A stretch of DNA of 64,000 bases from CAVSLM01 sp963728895 (GTDB lineage: Bacteria > Pseudomonadota > Gammaproteobacteria > JBBQDK01). The stretch covers positions 673,309 through 737,308 of the forward strand of contig CAVSLM010000007.1 in NCBI GenBank assembly GCA_963728895.1. Reading direction: 5' to 3'. The notes under the pieces were generated by a model, which made no database searches, was not told where the DNA came from, and was given only the letters and a program-made list of their open reading frames with translations. A program made the translations under genes and the position numbers. Positions 57,760 through 64,000 of the stretch are shown piece by piece; the first letter of the stretch is position 1, and the number at the start of each line of letters is the position of its first letter.

Positions 57760-58830
57760 TCATGCGGCTTCCCGATGGTAATATTTCAGCAGCCCACCTA
57801 ATCGTTCTTTACAGCCGACTGATCCGTCAACACGATTCATTGCTTGTCTCGCGGCTGGAAATAACAGTACGTTGTCTTTGCCCTGATGATTCCGTTCTGC
57901 ATGATAATGGACGAGGTACTCACGCAATGCGCGTCTTAACGACGCTTCGCCAAACAGAATCAGCTTCGATAAACAGTCGTTCTTGACCGATTTCACCCAG
58001 CGCTCTGCAAACGCATTCAAATTCGGACTGCGTGCAGGGAGCGGCAGCGTTTTGACATCACCGGATTCGATGATATCCCGAAATGACTGACAGTATTTGG
58101 TGTCACGGTCATGAATGAGATACCGGCAATTATTGAGAAAACCCCATTCGTCCATGGTCACGTTTCTGGCGATTTGCTTCATCCATCGCTCATTCGGATG
58201 CGGTGTGATGCCGGACACCTCTACTTTACGGCTCTCAAGCTGGATAAAGAACAGTACGTAGTAAGTGACTAACCCGCGCAGCGTCAGTACTTCCACCGTG
58301 AAAAAGTCAGTCCCCGCAAGGACAGCCATGTGCGCGCGGATGAAGTCTGCCCACGTTGTCGTACGCTTCCGCTCCGGTGCAGGTGGGATGCCATGGCGTT
58401 GTAGGATGTTACCCACCGTTTGATCGGATAGCCTGTAGCCGAGGTTCGCCATGGCGCCGACAATGCGATCATAGCCCCAATCCGAATTCTCTTTGGCCAT
58501 GCGCACAACCAATTGTTCGATTTCATCATCAATTCTGGGGCGGCCCGGATATCGACGCGACTTGGATCCATCGAACTTACGTGCGATCAGCCTCCGGTAC
58601 CAGCCCAGGAGGGTGTCGGGCTTCACGGCATTAGCCACATCCTCAAGAGCTTTACGGCCAAGGCGATGCGCGATTTCAGCGAGCGTCATCCGCTCCGCGT
58701 CAGTGAGCCGCAACGGTGTCTTGAGTTGAGCTTTGAGGATCCGGTTTTCGGCAGCAAGATATTCATTACGCAAAAAGAGTTCCTGGTCCACTGTCCCAGT
58801 GATATAGGCCAGTATGCGCGCCCAATCCAT
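57760..58830 (-). CDS. integrase-core (rve) transposase, intact
   Basis: 356 residues from ATG 58830 (MDWARILAYITGTVDQELFL). N-terminal helix-turn-helix, then an rve domain with the DDE set: Asp in AGTDFFTVEVLTL, Asp in YLIHDRDTKYCQSF, Glu in NLNAFAERWVKSVKNDCLSK, ending LLKYYHREAA. IS3/IS481-like. Unlike the other transposases here it is complete. I could not define its terminal repeats by eye. It is of the same broad group as the remnant at 44720-45050. Confidence 0.85.
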   Translation of the reverse strand: MDWARILAYITGTVDQELFLRNEYLAAENRILKAQLKTPLRLTDAERMTLAEIAHRLGRKALEDVANAVKPDTLLGWYRRLIARKFDGSKSRRYPGRPRIDDEIEQLVVRMAKENSDWGYDRIVGAMANLGYRLSDQTVGNILQRHGIPPAPERKRTTTWADFIRAHMAVLAGTDFFTVEVLTLRGLVTYYVLFFIQLESRKVEVSGITPHPNERWMKQIARNVTMDEWGFLNNCRYLIHDRDTKYCQSFRDIIESGDVKTLPLPARSPNLNAFAERWVKSVKNDCLSKLILFGEASLRRALREYLVHYHAERNHQGKDNVLLFPAARQAMNRVDGSVGCKERLGGLLKYYHREAA

Positions 58831-58842
58831 AAAAATCCCCAC

Positions 58843-59186
58843 CGATAACTCGAATTAATCATCGAATTGTAAGCCTCATTTGAGGCAGGACACAAAGGCA
58901 TTGTGACACCTACAATAGATGCTAAGATGTTGATATCTCAATACGGATGAGTTTTTTGACCACACGGGATTCCAATTAATCCGTTGATCAACCGGCCCAG
59001 ACTTGTAAAACTTCTGATGTTCTTCCGGCAAGAACAGACGGCGAGTCAAGACGAGGATTATGCGTGGCGACAGCCGCTGGATTCCTGGTCATTGTGTCTT
59101 AGCGTGCATAAATTCTGTTTCTTGAGGTGGCCCAGTTTCGGCATGACACTGCTCGGAGAAGTCGCCGAGATCATTGAGTTGTAAGA
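58843..59186. other. 344-base region without a recognised gene
   Basis: AT-richer than average, between the transposase and the propeller-like gene. May contain the right end of the transposon (the minus-strand start side). No gene recognised. Confidence 0.4.
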
Positions 59187-60376
59187 TCAGAGAACGCTTT
59201 CCTGGAGATACTCGGCAGACCTCGCCTGGCCTACGGCGATGATGCAGCCATCTGCGGTTTCAGCAACCGCGTTGATCCGCGTTCCGCGGCTAGCCGGGTA
59301 GCGCGCGTTGCCATACCGCTTTTGCCATAGGGGCGCACCAGATGCATCAACCTTGATCAGCCAGCCGTTCTCGCCGACTTGTGCGCCGATCAGGAAGTCG
59401 CCATCCACAGTGCGGATCAGGCTCGTGGCTGAAGCGTCTTCACCCGCCGTACCAAATTCGCGTTTCCACCCGAGGCGACCATCCGATTCGATTTCCAGAG
59501 TCGAACCTTGGATGACCCCTGATACGAATGCGAAAACCCAGCGACCAAAAGTTCCCCGCACCGTCCGGAACGATTGATACACCTCGCTCGTGCGACTTTG
59601 GCTCGGCGATCGCGACGCGCCAGACCACATCGTTCTTGTCATCCAGCCGGACAACCCAAAGGTCTTCCGACTCACTTGCGTGACACGGTGTAACCCACGC
59701 CCACATGGCCGCCGGGGACGGAAGCGAGCCCGTGTACGACGACGGCGTCCGAAAACGTGGTCTCTTGATACTGATCAAACCCAGAGCTCAGCCTTATCAC
59801 GGATCCGCCAACGATGCGGTACTCACCCTTCGGCCACTGATCCTGACAGCGTTGAGCCCACCAGTCCGGCTTCAAGCACCAGTGCTTCCGGATAGTGGCG
59901 ATGTTGCGACCAGACTCGCCTAGGGGTCGCTCGGCAGTGACCTGCTTCGACGCCAGCTCGCGCACGAAGCCGACGGTTCCGGGTTCGAATGCGTAACCCC
60001 AGTTGCGCCCCGCGTGATGGTCGAGCGGATCCCCGTTGAACGGCCGCTTCTTACCCGCGACTACTACCCGACCACCGTCGGCGGCAACGAGCGCCATGTA
60101 GTCATCCTCCAGCGGTTCCAAACTCACGCTTCGGGTAAGTAGCTGTCCCTGATGGTTGAACACGAGTATCCAGCCGTTTTCTTGCCCGGCTCCGAATGAA
60201 GTGGTTGTGCCTCCGACGATAATGGTGTCATCTGCCAGCGCAACGCACCCGGCGGTATCCCTCCCATCCGCCGCCAGACTGACCTCAGCCCACGTTCCAG
60301 AGCCATCCATGACACTCTCGCGTCCATTGATCGATAGGGCGTAGTTGTCGACGCGTATATTTGGAGCGATAAACAC
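59187..60376 (-). CDS. propeller-like repeat protein, frameshifted
   Basis: Begins at a GTG at 60376. Three frames join: DGRDTAGCVALADDTIIVGG with GQENGWILVFNHQGQLLTRS; EDLWVVRLDDKNDVVWRVAI; and DASATSLIRTVDGDFLIGAQ with VGENGWLIKVDASGAPLWQK, NARYPASRGTRINAVAETAD. The repeated pattern 'GWL(I/V)kxdxxGxxlWxkxxG' followed by 'dxDGgxivaG' is that of beta-propeller or delta-60-like repeat proteins. Frame changes at about 59775 and 59600. About 395 residues. No leader peptide. It is 16 bases behind the trypsin-like gene and so in the same transcript. Confidence 0.65.
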
Positions 60377-60391
60377 AGGTCGAAAATTCCA

Positions 60392-62577
60392 TCAGTTGAG
60401 GAGCCGCATTAACGCTTCGCTGGTGACGGCCTGCAAGCTCAGGTCGGCATTAAGGTTCGTCACGAGGCCGACAATTTTGCGCTGTCGATTGAAAAGCACT
60501 CCACCGAACTCGCCCGGGAGTCTTATGTTCGTCTTCACAGTCAGAATATCGTGCGTCACCCCTGCAATCGAGAAATCGCCCGTGCTGACGACCCATGTCT
60601 CGCCATGCAGCTGGCCAATGTGGATAAGCGCTGAGCCCAGCGCAAGTTGCAGTCGGAGTCACCAGAGACGGTTGTGAAACGGGGAATTGAACGGCAGCGA
60701 CAAGATCGAGGCCCTGCGGGTGAACTCGCCCCAGTCTGCGACTAGCTCTGCAGAGATGCCGAGCGGGTATCGCCAGCATGGCCACACCCGTCCTCTCGTC
60801 GAACTCGGACAGAAGCCGTGCGGCGACGGCGTGTTGGTTGATAGGGTCACGTCGATGTAGTCGGCAGGTGATGAAGCCGATCTAACAAGTTGATCGGCCG
60901 TCGCTATGTAGATGGAGTCAGTATCCAACGCGACAATGAGTCCAGAACCGGTGTGAGGCACCCCTTGGACGGTGCTCCGAACCATCGCGACGAGCGGCTT
61001 CAGCTTCGGAGAGTCCTTGTCCACAATGCTCTCAGACACAATTTTCGTGGACTGATGATCATCTTTTGCAACCGTCCCGTAATCCCAGCGCGTCAAGTCG
61101 ACGGGAATGTGCCATTGGCGCAGCTTGTCCAGGAGTCGCGCTGCGTCAGTGACTATGCGCTCTTCTGATGACGACCCGCGGACCATTCCGACCAGCCCCC
61201 CCCGGCGTCAAGCGCAAATACGCCGCCTCCCGAATCCCCCGGTTCGAAAGAGGCCCTTCCAGGATCAATTGGCCGTTCGGCCGGAGCTCGCGAAATCGCA
61301 ACGGCGCCTTTGGCGCGTTCCACGGACGCGAGCCCCCATAGCCGAAGGTTGTGACGGGTGCGTCGCGCGTCAATGTCGTTGGGGCGCCCAGACGTCGAAA
61401 ATTGAGTGTCGAGAACGGAACGAATAAACGTTCGGGGTCAGGTATGCAGAGCACGGCCAAATCGAGATCCGAATCCGTCAGGTTTAGCGCACGAGCTGTT
61501 ACCGGCGAACCACGCGCGAACCATGTCTCCACAAAAATCTTCGATGTTGAGTCGTCCAAGGCGACCAGGTGTTGCGCGGTCATTACGTAAAGACACGAGG
61601 TATCCTCTCCGACGAGGATGCCTGCCCCTTTTGGGCGACCGCGTCCGCGGTACGCCCAGAAAGCGTGATCATGACAACCAGTCGTCGCGCCATTTCCTCT
61701 AGCTGTTCGGGGCTTTCAGAGGGAGGAGCGCCGACGCCCTCCAGCTTCTGTCCGACATCGTTATCAAACGCAATTTCGGCGAGCCGATAATCTTCTTTTG
61801 CAACCGCCACGTAATCCCAAGGTGTCAAGGCGACGGGAATGTGCCATTGGCGCAGCTTGTCCACGAGCGGTGCCGCGTCAGTGACTATGCGTTCTTCTGA
61901 TGACGACCCGCGGACCATCCCGACCAGTTCCCAGCTTCCGTCGTCGAGCGCAAATACGCCGCCTCCCGAATCGCCTGGTTCGAATTCGGGCCCTTCTAAG
62001 ATCATTCTGCCGTTTGGCTGGAGCTCGCGAAATCGCAAAGGCGCCGCTGGCGCGTTCCACGGACGCGAGCCCCCATAGCCGAAGGTTGTGACGGGTGCGT
62101 CGCGCGTCAATGTCGTTGGGGCGCCCAGACGTCGAAAATTGAGTGTCGGGAACGGAACGAGTAAACGTCCGGGGTCAGGTATGCAGAGCACGGCCAAATC
62201 GAGATCCGAATCCGTCAGGTTTAGCGCACGAGCTGTTACCGGCGAACCACGCGCGAACCATGTCTCCACAAAAATCTTCGATGTTGAGTCGCCCAAGGCG
62301 ACCAGGTGTTGCGCGGTCATTACGTAAAGACACGAGGCATTCTCTCCGACGAGGATGCCTGCCCCTTTGGGGCGACCGCGTCCGCGGTACGCCCAGAAAG
62401 CGTGATCATGACAACCAGTCGTCGCGCCATTTCCTCTAGCTGTTCGGGGCTTCCTGGCATGTGATATGGAATACCCATTGGCGTCCGCATAGCCTCAGCC
62501 ATCGGGGCGATACATAGAAATAGGAGCACTACCATCGCAATTCGATCAAATTGCCGCAACATGTCGCGCGTTCTCAT
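60392..62577 (-). CDS. secreted protein with three trypsin-like domains, frameshifted
   Basis: From ATG 62577 (overlapping the upstream gene by ATGA) with signal peptide FDRIAMVVLLFLCIAPMAEA. Domain 1: GAGILVGENASCLYVMTAQH (His), DSDLDLAVLCIPD (Asp), EPGDSGGGVFALD (Ser). Domain 2 (about 61090-61720) is nearly identical at DNA level with a complete triad, but is interrupted by frameshifts around 61210-61250 and 61640. Domain 3 (about 60400-61010) is diverged: TADQ replaces TAQH, and GEFGGVLFN replaces GDSGG, so both His and Ser are lost. It ends VTSEALMRLLN with the stop at 60392. About 725 residues if frameshifts are ignored. Likely periplasmic or surface chymotrypsin-fold protease with an inactive last domain. 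Confidence 0.7.
61065..61717 (-). repeat. tandem duplication encoding the second protease domain
   Basis: About 655 bases closely matching 61793-62452 (offset ~734). The two copies share long identical stretches (for example around the FGYGGSRPWNAP codons) so the duplication is recent. Copy 2 has the C8 run near 61199-61206 where its frame breaks. Confidence 0.8.
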
Positions 62578-63494
62578 CCCGTACGTCCCGTGAAGGGGTT
62601 CCCGATCCAGCGCACGACCATCAGCAAAATGCCAAAGACGTAGATTGCCGCGCCCCACAGCAGTGCAAGATCGTGCCGCTGCATGAGCCATTCGAGTCGC
62701 GACGGCATAAGTGCCGTCGGGTGTTCGTCAAGCCCAGTCGTGATTTCGGTGACGGACCCGTAAAGCACACCCGACAGTCCTTCCTTGTCGAGGTGCAGGG
62801 CGTCGATGTGTCCCTTAAACCCTCCGAGTCGCAGTCGCTCGCCGGGCCGGAGGGTTCTGGTGCGATTCTCGAACTCTTCGAAAGTGAGGGTTCCGGAACG
62901 AATTCCCGAGGATGACACTCGATGCGCCGCGTCTGGCGAGAGCCCCGTTGAGAGTTCTGCGAGCCACGAAGGTTGAGTGACTTCGAGGTCGCGCTTTAGG
63001 AGCATGCCGGTCGGGGGCGGGGATGCAACGATCGCAATGCCCTGCTGCCCTCCGCGCACGAGCAATGCCGTCGCGCCGGTGGAGTTGTATGGTCGCGGCA
63101 CACCATCCGCTTGCAACGTGATAGTGCCAGCCAACGTTAACTCAATCTTTTCCTTGTCTCCTGTGATCGTTATGGTCAAATACCGTCCATCGGGATCCAC
63201 GATGAATCTGACGGTGTGCGTGCCATTGTTCTCGATTGCGCCAATTCGTACGACGCCCGAACTGTCGATGGATTGCAGGCGCTGTCTAGTCGGGCGTTCG
63301 GGGACTCTCAGGTCGGGCGAGCCTGCTGCGACCAGCCCAGTGATATCCACCTCGTTCGCCGATAGCCCGTCTCCAAAAGGAGGTTGCCGGGAGTCGCACG
63401 CACGGCAAGCTCGCTGGTCTTTAGCGTCAACGCAATCTCTGTCTGCGCTGCAAAAGGACGTAAGGAGTATCGACATGACACCAGTTGTCAGCAC
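62574..63494 (-). CDS. membrane-anchored protein of unknown function
   Basis: 306 residues, ATG at 63494. A hydrophobic N-terminus (LTTGVMSILLTSFCSA) suggests export; a mid part with VRFIVDPDGRYLTITITGDK is strand-rich; a C-terminal helix (LALLWGAAIYVFGILLMVVR) would anchor it in the membrane with a short cytoplasmic tail. No family recognised. It overlaps the small gene upstream by 7 bases and the protease gene downstream by 4, so all are one operon and probably one machine. Confidence 0.7.
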   Translation of the reverse strand: MLTTGVMSILLTSFCSADRDCVDAKDQRACRACDSRQPPFGDGLSANEVDITGLVAAGSPDLRVPERPTRQRLQSIDSSGVVRIGAIENNGTHTVRFIVDPDGRYLTITITGDKEKIELTLAGTITLQADGVPRPYNSTGATALLVRGGQQGIAIVASPPPTGMLLKRDLEVTQPSWLAELSTGLSPDAAHRVSSSGIRSGTLTFEEFENRTRTLRPGERLRLGGFKGHIDALHLDKEGLSGVLYGSVTEITTGLDEHPTALMPSRLEWLMQRHDLALLWGAAIYVFGILLMVVRWIGNPFTGRTG

Positions 63495-63676
63495 AAACAG
63501 TCCTGCTGTGACCCAGCGCCCATGGGAAAACTGCCGCGTAGAGCATCGTCGAGTTCGTCGAGAAGCAGCGCCCTAAGAAGTTTCGATTGGTCGCCAGCGG
63601 CTACCCGGCGGATGCTGTTCGCCAGTTCCTCCCTGGCAAGACCCGGAAGCCGGACTAGCGGCGCTGTTTTGTCCAC
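63488..63676 (-). CDS. small protein upstream of the membrane partner
   Basis: 62 codons from a GTG at 63676 (an AGGAG lies very close, only one base off the start, so the start is doubtful). Helical: LAREELANSIRRVAAGDQSK then LLRALLLDELDDALRGS. No family recognised. Position at the head of the protease operon makes it a candidate regulator or adaptor. Confidence 0.45.
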   Translation of the reverse strand: MDKTAPLVRLPGLAREELANSIRRVAAGDQSKLLRALLLDELDDALRGSFPMGAGSQQDCLC

Positions 63677-63701
63677 GCTCCTTGTCGGTCACCGGACCCT
63701 C

Positions 63702-64000
63702 CTACTCGTTCACGAAGGTGTATGCCTTTTTGAGCTCGCCTTTTGCGCCAGGTACGTCGGCCAGGGGTGCAGATATCACGAGATAGGCGCGCGCAGTTTT
63801 TGGTCGAGAGTCTGCCGCAACAACAACTGAGCGATTCAACTAGAATCCGATCCATGCGGGGTTTGCGGAATGAGCTTTGGCAACCCAGGACCGAACTCGC
63901 CGTCGTCCTCTGCCGCAAACAATTGCACGTTCAACTGGTCAAGCCGTTGTGCCGGCTTTATGCGAATCAGGAGTACGCCGCTCTCCGCGGAGCCTCGATC
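63702..64000 (-). CDS. unknown gene, partial at window edge, one frameshift
   Basis: Enters from the right edge as SGVLLIRIKPAQRLDQLNVQ with FGPGLPKLIPQTPHGSDSS (stop 63836), and in the next frame ARAYLVISAPLADVPGAKGE-LKKAYTFVNE to a stop at 63702. The two probably form one protein with an indel near 63840. Strand-rich, no family recognised. It is the first visible gene of the protease operon. Confidence 0.4.

Overview
The window looks like part of a high-GC Gram-negative proteobacterial chromosome, probably beta- or gammaproteobacterial. Evidence: an MCE/Mla-type lipid transporter with a PqiC-like lipoprotein, MlaA, tripartite RND pumps, many lipobox signal peptides, and proteobacterial-type toxin-antitoxin modules. 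The taxon cannot be fixed from sequence alone. A striking general property is damage. Besides intact operons there are many genes cut short, internally deleted, frameshifted or joined end to end with pieces of unrelated genes, plus remnants of at least seven kinds of transposable element. The frameshifts may be real decay or sequencing/assembly errors; read data would decide.

Layout. 1-1090: a truncated rhodanese, a broken LpxR-like lipid A deacylase and a short phosphoketolase fragment. 1091-4569 (minus): STAS-MlaE permease, ATPase, MCE protein and PqiC-like lipoprotein, one compact operon. 4878-10724 (minus): outer-membrane factor, membrane-fusion protein and RND pump, a complete tripartite exporter. 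10979-13136: small conserved protein, dispersed repeats, transposase scrap, EAL-domain remnant and a Gly/Met/Pro repeat tail. 13143-15207 (minus): alpha/beta hydrolase overlapping mlaA.

15216-26747: DUF3313-like remnant, two small conserved genes, then a glycogen/sugar operon on the minus strand: phosphoketolase, a broken histidine phosphatase, glycogen phosphorylase, debranching enzyme GlgX, and a chimera of acetate kinase with a SulP transporter. Together these would turn glycogen into sugar phosphates, cleave them to acetyl phosphate and make acetate plus ATP, except that the acetate kinase is deleted. 26845-34580: a second RND pump with a frameshift that runs in frame into an HD-GYP fragment, and a series of remnants (oxidoreductase, nickel-transporter-like, NAD-binding, RND tails). 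34957-37854: a large ATPase regulator with an OmpR-type DNA-binding domain.

38078-47330 is a mobile/defence island: IS5-, group II intron-, rve-, IS1634-, IS1182- and IS66-like remnants, BrnTA and HigBA toxin-antitoxin pairs, a HicA-like tail, a nuclease-STAND NTPase that resembles antiviral Avs-type proteins, and an ~890-bp direct repeat, each copy containing the 3' half of a CAU-anticodon tRNA. 47716-55932 (plus) is a polysaccharide-use cluster: secreted isoamylase, a secreted protein with one c-type haem motif, a GH31 enzyme whose active site resembles alpha-1,4-glucan lyase rather than glucosidase, and a beta-rich protein of unknown function. 56126-58830 holds an ISL3 remnant, a frameshifted lipoprotein and an intact rve transposase. 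59187-64000 (minus) is a set of unrecognised genes around a secreted protein with three trypsin-like domains (two with full catalytic triads, one dead), a membrane-anchored partner and a propeller-like protein; this and the glucan-lyase cluster are the most interesting parts.
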